A stretch of 64,000 bases of DNA from Trileptium ribeirensis (lineage: Eukaryota; Nematoda; Enoplea; Enoplida; Thoracostomopsidae). The DNA lies in assembly GCA_030248225.1 (NCBI GenBank), contig JASANE010029356.1, positions 124,001 through 188,000 of the forward strand. The letters are read 5' to 3'. The notes below the pieces were generated by a model. It searched no databases. It had not been told where the DNA came from and saw only the letters and a program-made list of their open reading frames with translations. A program made the position numbers and the translations under genes. Positions 47,286 through 57,935 of the stretch are shown here, in pieces. Positions within the stretch are counted from its first letter, which is position 1, and every line of letters starts with the position of its first letter.

Positions 47286-47616
47286 CGACGCCGGATTTCG
47301 AACCATGTGGAGACGAATAGTGGTGCTGCAACTGGAGCGGCGACAATGTTAACGAATGTGGCGATTGAAGACTAAAATCGTTACTGTAAGAATGACAGCT
47401 TGTATGATCAGATAGGTTTGACTCCGATGGTGAGGAGTAATCGTCACCATACAAAGGACTAGAGACTTTTGTGCCCATGCTCATGCAGTCACGATGAATC
47501 ACCGCGTTCGAAGTATTTTGGCTGTCATATACCAATGCCGGTCCATTGTCACGCTGTAACTGGCTTAGCAAATGAGGCTGAACACACGGAGAACCTAAGC
47601 TGGCAGATGTACTAAC
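47286..47616 (-). CDS. SREBP: SREBP exon 2 (N-terminal, Ser-rich)
   Basis: Acceptor AATATTGCTTTAG, donor GTAAGT; phase 0 in, 1 nt out. The frame is open throughout and Ser/His/Gln-rich: SSPSESNLSDHTSCHSYSND and LSPLQLQHHYSSPHGSKSG. No family motif is expected in this region. Assignment rests on frame continuity with exons 1 and 3, good splice sites and the clear compositional match to SREBP N-termini. Confidence 0.75.
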
Positions 47617-47931
47617 CTAAAGCAATATTTTAAGGACGAAGTTGTTTCAAGAGTCTTTAGTACAACAGCATTTCGTAAACATCAAAAATACACTCTTCTC
47701 CTTATTTAGAACTGTGATATTCATATACCCTATTACACAAAGAACTACAATTATAATATTGTTCAAGATAAGAATTTAGTGACCAAACTATATACCTAAA
47801 CTGTGAGAGCCTGTGATATACGTAAACTATTGTTGCGGACAAAATTAAACGCAGATTGTCTAAACGTGGACGAACAATATTATTGCGTAGAGGCGCAAAC
47901 GAACGTAATTTCGTCCGGAAACAGACGACCG

Positions 47932-48100
47932 TACAGTACTCGCAACATATTCACTGACTGTCGTCTTACGAGCGAGCGAGCAACGAGCGAACAAAAACAC
48001 CTTGTAAGCTTTCAAAATGTAATTTTATTTTCCCATAAGTAAGTTGTACGCATGCAACGAGAGAACAACGAGCAAGCCCCTGACGGACTATATATTTCCT
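47932..48100. mobile_element. MITE-3-like copy, right end unclear
   Basis: Left end TACAGTACTCGCAACATATT then CACTGACTGTCG, followed by GAGCGAGCGAGCAACGAGCG and, further on, GAGAACAACGAGCAAGCC. The right terminus is worn. Confidence 0.4.
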
Positions 48101-48969
48101 AATTTCGTCTGAACACGGATTTAGCCTAAATTTATCTTGACACGGACACACGTAATTTCGGGTGTACGTAGACAAAACTTTTAAAAATTATAAATAATAA
48201 ATTATAAACTAAAAAATAATTCGAAATCGTTTTAGGTTGCATTATGGGATGCATGTCACTTAAGTGCTGCAACCTGGGCAAATTTTCGGAGCGGCCCAGA
48301 CCGGTCTGTGGTCCAAGTCAAAAATTTATTTTTAGCTAACAAATATAAAATTATTTTCCCACAGTGTACCAGTTTCGCTGACACTAATTTTTAGAGGTAG
48401 TTTTGACTTGTATCATGTTTAGAGAAATGATATCGCAACACAATGTTACGAATTACACAGCAACTATAAGTACCATTTTAAATTGGGCAAAAAAATCGTG
48501 AATTTACAGTTGTGGCCAGAAAAATTCAACAGTCTGTACGGGGTTCAGCGGTCCGGGCCGACAAATTTTAAAATCGGTCCAGACCGGTCTATGAACATCC
48601 TGATATCACGCAAGGACAATAATTACTGTTTTCGAATTCAAAAACCCTGAAAACTTCAGCTATAAATATTTGGGACCATGTGCATTATATTGAAAAAGTG
48701 GAAAATGTTACTAATTTTGGTGCCACCGTTTAGTTAATTTAACGTAAAACGCCGTCCCAAAGGATTAACGTAAGCAATAGAGTATTAAAATAACGAAACC
48801 AATGTGTTTAAGAATTAAATAAATCTATACTAGTAACTCTATCGAGATTGTAGAGCGTAGTGAAACATAGGTACACCTACTCCTTGTGCTCGCATAGCCA
48901 AACTGCTGTCGATAGCATTCGTCGATATTCTATATGTGGATATCACACAAGATAGGCAAAACTAGCAAC

Positions 48970-49745
48970 GGCAATAAGTTTCAAAAACACCGAAAACCTC
49001 CAAGTGCAAGCTATCAACCCCCCATGACGTTATAATAAAATTACAAATTTTGGATCGAGGAACCATGGGGGCGTCATAACCGCGTACCCATGGAACTATT
49101 GCTCGCAGAGCAAACCCAATACCAGCAATGAGTTTCTCATGCCCGAACACTCCCAAGTGAAATTTTTCAGCCGCCCAGGATGTCAGAACAAATTTTCGAG
49201 TTTTGGGTCGAGGAACTAACGATGGTGCCATACGTCAAACACCAGAACTCCAGAACCGGAGCCTTAATCGAAAAACAAAAAAGAGGCATCGGCATTTATC
49301 ATTTTACTATGAAATAAAACCAACCAGAGAAAAAATTCGAAAGTTAAGATAAAAATAACCTTACATCCGTGAAGGGTACTAAAATGAAGTAAAAACCCTC
49401 ATTTTGACTTGTGACACCGAACCATGGAGGAGAAATACCGCTGTACCCATGGAACCATGGGTCACAGAGTAAAACCAACACCGGTAATGAGTTTCCAATA
49501 CCCGAAAATTCCCAAATGAATCTTTTCAGGAGCCCAGGACATCAGAACAAATTTTGATATTCTGGATGGAGGAACCACGAGGGTGCCATATATACGTACC
49601 TCAGACCTCGTAACTCTAGAACCGGCGCCTTAATCGAAAAACAAAAAAGAGGCATCGGCTTTTATCATTTTACTATGAAATATAACCAAGCAGAGAAAAA
49701 ATTCGAACGTTAAGAATAACATTGCTTCCGCGAAGGGTACTAAAT
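48970..49745. repeat. Two tandem copies of a ~350-400-bp unit
   Basis: Both copies share, in order, CACCGAA, GTACCCATGGAAC, AATGAGTTTC, GCCCAGGA(T/C)(G/A)TCAGAACAAA, GAGGAAC, a CTTAATCGAAAAACAAAAAA stretch and GAAGGGTACTAAA. The second starts near 49,395. Identity is highest in the last 120 bp. No coding function seen. Confidence 0.85.
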
Positions 49746-49762
49746 TTTACTAAAACTGAAAC

Positions 49763-49967
49763 ATTAATTAGCACTATTTATAATGCTAAAATATCGTTTT
49801 TAGCTTGAAAACACATTCACGGTAGTAAAAATGCATGAAAATATGGAAATATTTAGTGTTTTTAAGCAAAATATATACCTCTCCCAATTTTTGATTTTCC
49901 CCCAAGAATGAACATGGGCCCCCCGAATTTCCAACCCACACTTTTCAGAGGACTGTGGACAGGCCAG
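49763..49967. mobile_element. MITE-1, right half only
   Basis: Follows MITE-1 from ATTAGCACTATTTATAATGC to the end CTGTGGACAGGCCAG. The left half is replaced by the end of the tandem repeat at 48,970-49,745. Confidence 0.75.
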
Positions 49968-50396
49968 CATTACTGTATTGTTTTGATTATAATTTCTATA
50001 CATACATGCCATGTGTCCGTTGCTTCTCTGCGAGAAGCCACAGTTACAAAGATTTGATTTTCTGTTCATTGGAGACTTCGCTGATTCGCTGGAGACTCTG
50101 CTGATTCGCAATGCAATAGCTGATTCCAATATTTATTTATATAGTTGTCTTTATTCTCGATCACGCTACAGATGGCAGCAGTTTGATCGGGAGACAATAA
50201 TCTCTCATGCAACTGAACTGTACTTTGCTTCACCATTCACATGTGATATCCACAAGCAGTGTGCAATAGTTGAAATGTGCACAGAGTTATGAGAGATGTA
50301 TCGAAAACATTACAACACTCTTTGGAAAAGAAGCAAAAAGGTCGAGGAAAACAACTCGGCAATATATATTACTAGCACTACTGGAATAACCCTTAC

Positions 50397-50659
50397 GATA
50401 CGGTTCGTTTGAGTTGCTAACGCAGGTGCTTGAGTCTCCACAGCCGCGATAAGTTGTTCATCTGGTCCACAATTGTCGCGTAACATGTTGAGTATATCAG
50501 ACAGCTCCGGAGAACCGGTCCCGTCAGGCTCTGGATGGGTACCGAAACCTCTGCAGCTGGTATAATTTTGTTCTTGAGCTAAGATGGCACCGTTTGATGT
50601 ACCAACGCCAGTTGAAGGCGACATTAGTGGTGACCGATTCACGTATGAGTTTACAATAT
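50397..50659 (-). CDS. SREBP: SREBP exon 1 as recognised (activation segment; start uncertain)
   Basis: Acceptor CATTTATTTTTCAG, donor GTAAGG; phase 0 out. It begins with 2 nt if upstream coding exists. The frame has an in-exon ATG (MSPSTGVGTSNG, codon near 50,621) that could be the start if the upstream exon is untranslated. SPELSDILNMLRDNCGPDEQ resembles the short acidic helix of vertebrate SREBP activation domains (GDIDEMLQ). No signal distinguishes the two start models. Confidence 0.7.
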
Positions 50660-52030
50660 CTGAAAAATAAATGTATACAGAATATGTTTATGTGCGTTTC
50701 AAAAATGTCTGCTTCAATCGCCATGTTGCCTTATGTTAGGCTAAGTGGAAGCAATAATGCAAAACCGTCATTTTCCACGCCACATTTTTGCTCATGAAGC
50801 GCAGCAGAAATTTGTCTATATATATATCTAGATTAAACTCAAACATGTGGTTTACATTTCGTTATACCCATTCCTAAGTCAATCTACATGTATGATTAAT
50901 CCTGACTTACACTGTTTAAGATTTCCTTTAACGAAACAGCGATGTTGACTTGTGAGAAGGTTCAATGGTGATATATATACTAGAGTTGCACACACCAGTA
51001 CAAAATTTAGATTATAAACTGATTACGTATAATGCCATAATATTCTGTTACCCTAATTATAACTAGCTCTCCAAAACGGAACTTAATGCTTGGAATAGCC
51101 GAGAGCGGCGGGGACAGACATCAGTACTCTTTTAGCCTCTGATCAAGTTTACTCCTCATAGATAATATACAGAACATGAATTAAGAAAATACTTATCTTG
51201 TAATGTAGTTTTATTTATTTTCATGCCCTATTACTGCGTTAGTCAGCGCCAAGACACCCGGTTTTGACTAAACACGCTTTGTGCAACCAAACCAGCTTGG
51301 ATTTACTGTTAAGTACAGTTTCTGACCGGAATAAAAACAAATCATGAGCTAAAACTTCGCGACGAGCAATATTTAACAACTGCTACTTAAGTACTGCAAA
51401 CTGTTTAGAAATAATAATTGGCGAACGGTTCTCGAAAGGCTTTTAATTACTTTCCATAATTTTACGCCCTATAGATCTCGCAGCGCCAGCGACCACAAAT
51501 TCATAAAAATTAACATTATGAAGTGATAGTCCAGGAATTTAACTCAAGAACATCCACCAACATAGCGCAGCCAATTGCTACATAGGCGTCTGATATTTCA
51601 AATACGGAAAAACTTACCAATGTTCGTTGACTACACGATTAGCCATAATAAAAGTTTTAGCCATTTCATCTGGTGTTCAACCATATTTTGCCAAAGAATA
51701 AAAACTTCTGTGGCTTGCGTGAGAAGTTAAACTGATTGTCCGATCGATTTAATTATATACACCGTAAAGTTATCCGAGCGTTCATCCGCAAGAAGATCTA
51801 AAAGGCGTTTGGCCTTTCGCGTCTTTGCAAGAAAGAGATGAAGTAAGCCGTCGTGTTAGTGGTTACATGCTAGTAGTTTATCTTATCGCAAAGATGACGA
51901 ATTCTGAGTGTTGAGTATGTAATTTAGAGAAATGTATTCACAACTTTTTATGTTGAGCATTAAACTATATGATGAACTCCGAATATCATCCATTTCGGTT
52001 GAACAATATCCCCGATTAACGCGCCCATAA
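50660..52030. other. Upstream or first-intron region, no recognised feature
   Basis: AT-rich sequence. A GTAAGT donor on the minus strand at about 51,614 follows a short ATG frame (MAKTFIMANRVVNE), but it leaves 2 nt while exon 1 needs 1 nt, so it does not fit. No promoter motif that I can support. Confidence 0.4.
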
Positions 52031-52039
52031 TGTCCTTGT

Positions 52040-52700
52040 ACACAGAGAATAAATTACTCTGCAAAATGAGACAAAAAAATACCCATATTAGCTCGAACAG
52101 TTGCCGATATGTTACCATTTTGATGTATTATGGGTACAATGGGCCCATTGAAAAACCAGATTTCATACAACCAAGCAGAGTAAATAATGACAATGGCAGC
52201 AAAATTTGCAGCTGCTTACAGGATGAATTACTCTACAAAATCAGACCACTACAACTATATAATATGATATAGCTGGAGCGGCTGCAGTATATATATTTGC
52301 ATTTTCGTGCATTCATGGGCCCCGTGGGCCCATCGAAAAACTCTTTTTGAGCCATCCTGTGGCGATGACAACAGGAACACACATTTACAAGTCTATATAA
52401 AGGATTAGCTGCTCTACAAAAAGAGACCAAGAGCCTATATAGCTGGACATGTTGGGATGATATTACCATTTTCGTGCATTTTGGGTCTCATGAGCCATTA
52501 AAAACCGTTTCTGACCCGATCCTGCAGTGTAAATAACTACACTAGGAGCACAACATTAGCAGCTACATATAAGATAAATTGCTCAAAAAATGACACCGAG
52601 AACACCCATAAACCTGGAGCGGTTGCGAAGATATTACCATTTTGGTGTGTTTTTGTCTCAAGGGCTCATTTTGGAACCAGTTTTGTCCAAAATCCTATTT
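52040..52700. repeat. Degenerate ~175-bp tandem repeat, 4 copies
   Basis: Each unit has CTC(T/A)(G/A)CAAAATGAGAC-like, AGCTGGAGCGG-like, ATATTACCATTTT(G/C)GTG and GGGCCCATTGAAAAACC-like blocks in that order. The copies are clearly diverged. Confidence 0.75.
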
Positions 52701-52976
52701 CATAAGAGTACCACGTAGCAGGCAGCTAAATTTTATTAAATATGATTTCGTGACAAACAAAATAATAGGATCCGGTTCATGACAGGAAGCAAAGTAGCTC
52801 ACAGGCTATGCTCTTTGGTAGAATACCATTATTTGGTCACAACCAGCCTCATGCTGATTGATTTAACCCTTTTGGCATATTTCCACATTCAATAGCTATG
52901 TAAATTTGTGCAGTATTTTAACTGATATAAGGTTACATACAATCTAGCATCCACTAACACAAACCTAAACGACCCT

Positions 52977-53118
52977 TAGTACTTGTCAAAAACATATTAA
53001 TAGGACGTGTATGAAATGAATGTCGCTTTTCGGCGAGCAAACCTGTTTCAAGCAAATAACACTATGACATGTTTCGATCAGCGAGTGAGCAGCGGTCATT
53101 TCTGTGTGGGTGAGGTAT
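52977..53118. mobile_element. MITE-3-like copy (worn)
   Basis: Right end GCAGCGGTCATTTCTGTGTG then GGTGAGGTA, left end near AGTACTTGTCAAAAACATAT. Internal CGGCGAGCAAACC and CAGCGAGTGAGCAGCG words fit the family. Confidence 0.4.
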
Positions 53119-53267
53119 GATATAGACCACAAGTCAATTATAATGAGGAACTCATAGGTTAAAATTAGTGTTACTATGGAAAGAATTTGATAAGAACTTC
53201 AACCAAGAGTCGATGATGATGTGTGACACTCTTTAGATTTGCTGAATAATCGACCATGCAAATATTG

Positions 53268-53460
53268 ACCCATGTACTTGGACCACCAATTCCAGACGCC
53301 CTCAGGCTCTTGGACGTCCATCATATACCTCATCCATGTTCTTAGGGCAATAAATTTACACCACACCCGTATTCTTAGTTCACTAAATTTAGACCCCATC
53401 CATGTTGATGGACCACTACATTTACACCCCACCTATGTGCTTGGACCACTATTTCAGACA
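53268..53460. repeat. ~33-bp tandem repeat, about 5 worn copies
   Basis: Units resemble CATGTTCTTGGACCACTAAA followed by TTTACACCCCACC. The short open frames on both strands here are repeat shadows. Confidence 0.75.
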
Positions 53461-53499
53461 TCCCAGAGGCCTGCGGGGTCGAAAATTTTTGACACATGT

Positions 53500-54700
53500 T
53501 CACAATTTTTTTCATGTCAATTGAACTGGAGTATAATCTAAAAAACCAAACCATCGCATCAAAAACATACCATCTTTGATGCCATGAAAGCAACACGTAA
53601 TTAAACAAAAATGAATATAAACAATTTGGAAATCCGGTTTGTCCACTGCAAAACCCTCAGAACCTCGGGAAAGATAAGTAATATAATTCAAGGTCATAGA
53701 TTATAAAACCATCGTATTCAGTGTGCTACACTCGTTTCAGACAAAAACCCACAATAACATCCTGAAAATTGAACGTTTCAAATAATATGGTCGACGAACC
53801 ATATTCTAGCCCAAACAAGTGGTCCTGCAAAAAGTTAGGTGCACTAAAATTGTAACCCTCAATCACTTGGTTACAGGTATATACTTATCTCCGTTTCGTC
53901 GCGATATATGGCTGCGAAACACAGGAATCCTCATGGCCGCCAGATTTGGCGAAGAACTCTTAAAATTAGATTTTGCCACTTTCAACCAGAACATGGGATT
54001 CGGAATATATACTCAGCATTCCACTAAACAGCACAATGTCATCACTTCTACTAATGAATAAAAAATTTATCGAAATCCAATAACCCGAAAATAAGCTATG
54101 AGCTTACACTGACAAATATAAAAGAAATTTTCACGATTTTGTATCTAGCGCCGTCTATGGAAACTCCGCTAGCTTGACTCGCTCCGTTTCAATCATAGTT
54201 TCAATGAAGGTGGATTACGCTTGAAAGATTATTTTAACAGTATACTACTCCATACTATTCAACAAAAACATCACAATTTCGATATTCAAGACGACTAAAA
54301 CAAAACCTGTGACTAAAAATTTCATGGAAGAAACATTTTTCCAAAAGTAAAAAAAATGCGAAGATGGTTGACCGTGTATTCGTTACGCCAACATATAGTT
54401 TGAGCGAAATTAATTGCTATAATTTTTTAACTAAAGATAACTCTTAGCGAGTCTCAGCGATTACAAAACTTCTGAGTTGACACAGATTTTATAAGTACAA
54501 TGATGGTAGGATGGCAACTATGTTCGAGCGATTTCGTGACGCTGTAATGCACCTCTGAGAAAAATAGAAAATCAAATGAAATAGAATCATATTATTGGCG
54601 ACTAAACAAAAAGCTATAAATTAGTCGAATGCGTCACTGCCTCGGGTCAACAGGCTTTACCGACTCAATCACGCACAATACATGGTGGTATGTAAATTCC
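53500..54700. other. Satellite-like pieces, otherwise nothing recognised
   Basis: At 53,520-53,750, AATCTAAAAAACCAAACCAT and related words belong to the CTAGATAAC repeat family. The rest is AT-rich without coding evidence. Confidence 0.4.
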
Positions 54701-54712
54701 AGCTAACTGAAA

Positions 54713-54853
54713 TACAGTACGTGTCAGAAGTGATTGTCGCCCTATGGGCGAACTAGTGTCGAGCGAGTATTGAATGGGTATCGAGTGAACAGTTTATAAG
54801 ATTTACAGCCACCGAACGTCGAGCGAGCGACGGTCATTGCTGGCGCGTACTCT
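54713..54853. mobile_element. MITE-3 copy
   Basis: Left end TACAGTACGTGTCAGAAGTG then ATTGTCGC, right end GCGACGGTCATTGCTGGCGC then GTACTCTA. Imperfect inverse ends with internal TCGAGCGAG words. Confidence 0.6.
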
Positions 54854-57500
54854 ACTGACAAGACTAACCGGCCGTCTTCAAAAGAATGAACTGTTGAGTG
54901 ACAAAAACGAATAATTGAGCGACCCGATATTTGTACAAATTAACATCCACAACGCTAAATTGCAAAACGGATTTCGAACAAAGCAGCGGTAGCAAACACC
55001 TTCCCCAAAACTTCTCGGTCTGTACGAAGCCACAAGTGATGTCCCCCGCCATCGGCTATTTTCACCACGACGCTACTCAATTTACCGACCACAGAGCACC
55101 GAACCATCCCGGACCAGAACAACCCATCCGCCGTTAAGGCCGAAAGTCCTACGCTCTCCCAACTGAGGCGTATTGTTCATTGTAAATAAATATAACAGTT
55201 AACTGATACAAAAAACATTATTATGTGAGTCTAACTTAAAATAACGTCATTAACCATCTTGTTTTGCAACAGTGGATGTGAAATCCAAATCCTTTGTTAC
55301 TCAACAAATAGGAAATTTGATTCAGCGCTTTTCTAACCTAACCTTATCGATTTCAAATCAGGTAATGACAATCGGTGACACTTCCTATTTTGATTTAAGA
55401 TTCGTCTCTACTCGCGAACAAATTTACTGTAGCTGTGACGTTAAAAACGAAATAGTCCTACAGATTATCATTCCTTGTTCGCTTTTTAATTCAACTATGA
55501 CAAAAGTTTGATCACGAACATATTTAAAGACTGCTAACTGAAAATATCAACTTTTCTACTGCTGAGTATTTCAAATCTTTAAAAATAGCAAACTAAGACG
55601 GAAAGCTGGGTCATTTTAAGATTAGTCACGCATTACCGGCTATATCTTCAAGAGAAACACTGTTGAGTGATCGAAACGGATCGTCGGGTGACACTTGATG
55701 TTCGTAGAAATTACCGTCCATAACTGCCGACTACTGAGCAATGCGGACTCTTTGAGCATTAATTATTATTGTGTAAAAAAGACTTTTGAGCAAAACGAAC
55801 TTATTAAGTAAAAATAAAATATAAACGAACTTATTAAGTAAAAATAAAATATAATAATGTACAGCTAACGTTATCAGTAAACGCAGAGTGCGAATAATAA
55901 TGCATGCTATGGCACTGCAAAATTTAGTCGCTATAATACACTCTAAATATTTACCGTTAAAATTATACCAGGACCAAATACAAAGAGCTCATAATATATA
56001 AAATTTAACAAAGATTACATAGTTACCATTGTACCAAACTTGTACAGCCTGATCCCAATAACTTCAGGTGGGGATCTAACATGGACAAATCTGAAACGGG
56101 CAGCAAAAATAGAAGTTATTCGCTATATTGCAAGATATAGCCTTTGTTCGACCGTTCCGAGAATCCGCATCTCCACCCCTCTCCAAGCCAAGGCAAGCGA
56201 AAAATTTTAGCGAAATTGGAGTACTGCCCAAGCCAAGTTTAGGGGCGTGACGTTAGATCCTTCAACTTAGTGCGGAAGGAACCATCTTAGGTCTTAGTAT
56301 TGGGGCCTTAGCTTAGACTAGCATAGTATATCGCCTCTATATAGCTTGCGCAACCCAGCTAGGGCGCCGATGTAATGTTTTTGAGTACCTCTTTGCCCAT
56401 CCCGCCTAGACTACATATATATAGCTTTAGACGACTTGAAATTTACACCATGTCCATAGATAGCAGCGAGTCAAAGGATCATATCGGATGAGATCTGCGA
56501 CCGGGTCACGGTGCGTGACCCAGTTTGATTCAGAAACCGAAAGCACTGTGCTCTGCACTGTACTCAATATAGCAGAACAGCGTTTTATCAGCTTCTGCGT
56601 GTGCTCTGCCTTCCGCAGACACAATGAAAACTCAAATGCACATAAACCAAGTTCTACGACAACGATTGCTCTAAATTCTCAATGAGAATCCAACCAGAAG
56701 TGTGGAAGTTTGATAAAAGGGCGTTTGGCTAATTTATAGGGCATGTTAATGTCGTACAGTACGAAAACAATACTTAAAGCCTGGAACAGGAGACGTGTTC
56801 CTTTTCACATCGGTTTCTTACTTACAAGTTGCTTGCATTTCGAGCACAAGCGGCTTCACATGATGACAAACTACTTCCGAAGCACAGCCAAATGGCTTAC
56901 ATTCAATTTGAACACACTTTTGCCTAGAGCGAACTTTTTGACAGAGATGAGGAGTTGGGCTCGAGGCTCGGCTATTCTCTGGACGAACCTGCACTGGGTT
57001 TTGTCTTGTTCCAACAAGATCCTAGCCAAGCCGAACATATCTCTACCCAGCCGAGCTGACGTCCGTCGAAATAGCGTTGAGGCGACTCGGCGCATACAAT
57101 AATATCACAAAAAGTGTCTAATCACGATAGATATACTCACCAATGATATGTGTCACCCCACAATATGATGTATTTGCATTCACTTTTTGGTATTGTCAAC
57201 TACTGTCGTTAATTGTACCTTGTATCATTTAAAGTTCACTGTTTAAATTGTCAGTGGAAACACTTGATAATATACTTCGCAATAATCAACACTCAAAAGC
57301 AGAAGGTCGGAATGGTATCGCCGATTGTTAAAAATTGGCCTCCATAACAATAGTCCAAGTACTCTAAAGCCAGCAGGATTTACATTATATAAGGCATTTT
57401 TAATTTGAGCAAGAAACAAGTTTTTAATAAAAAGCTATCATTCAGTGATATGACCTGACTTCAATGTTTTGCAACTGCATAGAAGGATATTTATCCCCAC
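54854..57500. other. No recognised gene
   Basis: Mixed sequence, GC-richer at about 56.1-57.1 kb. A plus-strand open frame of 119 codons (56,743-57,102) and a minus-strand frame within it match nothing I know; neither has supporting signals. A 29-bp block, AACGAACTTATTAAGTAAAA-ATAAAATAT, is duplicated at about 55,795-55,850. Confidence 0.4.
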
Positions 57501-57935
57501 AGCTACTTAACGCGTCCGATTAAAATTTTAGCTACTTAACGCGTCCGATTAAAATTTTAGCTACTTAACGCGTCCGATTAAAATTTTAGCTACTTAACGC
57601 GTCCGATTAAAATTTTAGCTACTTAACGCGTCCGATTAAAATTTTAGCTACTTAACGCGTCCGATTAAAATTTTAGCTACTTAACGCGTCCGATTAAAAT
57701 TTTAGCTACTTAACGCGTCCGATTAAAATTTTAGCTACTTAACGCGTCCGATTAAAATTTTAGCTACTTAACGCGTCCGATTAAAATTTTAGCTACTTAA
57801 CGCGTCCGATTAAAATTTTAGCTACTTAACGCGTCCGATTAAAATTTTAGCTACTTAACGCGTCCGATTAAAATTTTAGCTACTTAACGCGTCCGATTAA
57901 AATTTTAGCTACTTAACGCGTCCGATTAAAATTTT
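57501..57935. repeat. Perfect 29-bp minisatellite, 15 copies
   Basis: The unit AGCTACTTAACGCGTCCGAT followed by TAAAATTTT is repeated 15 times with no change: 435 bp, exactly 15 x 29. The array has sharp edges (CCCCAC before, GTATGTC after). Confidence 0.98.

Noticed and set aside
51600..51720. Minus-strand ATG frame before a strong GTAAGT donor as SREBP first exon
   Set aside because: It ends with 2 nt while the next exon needs 1 nt, and the shifted frame there meets stops.
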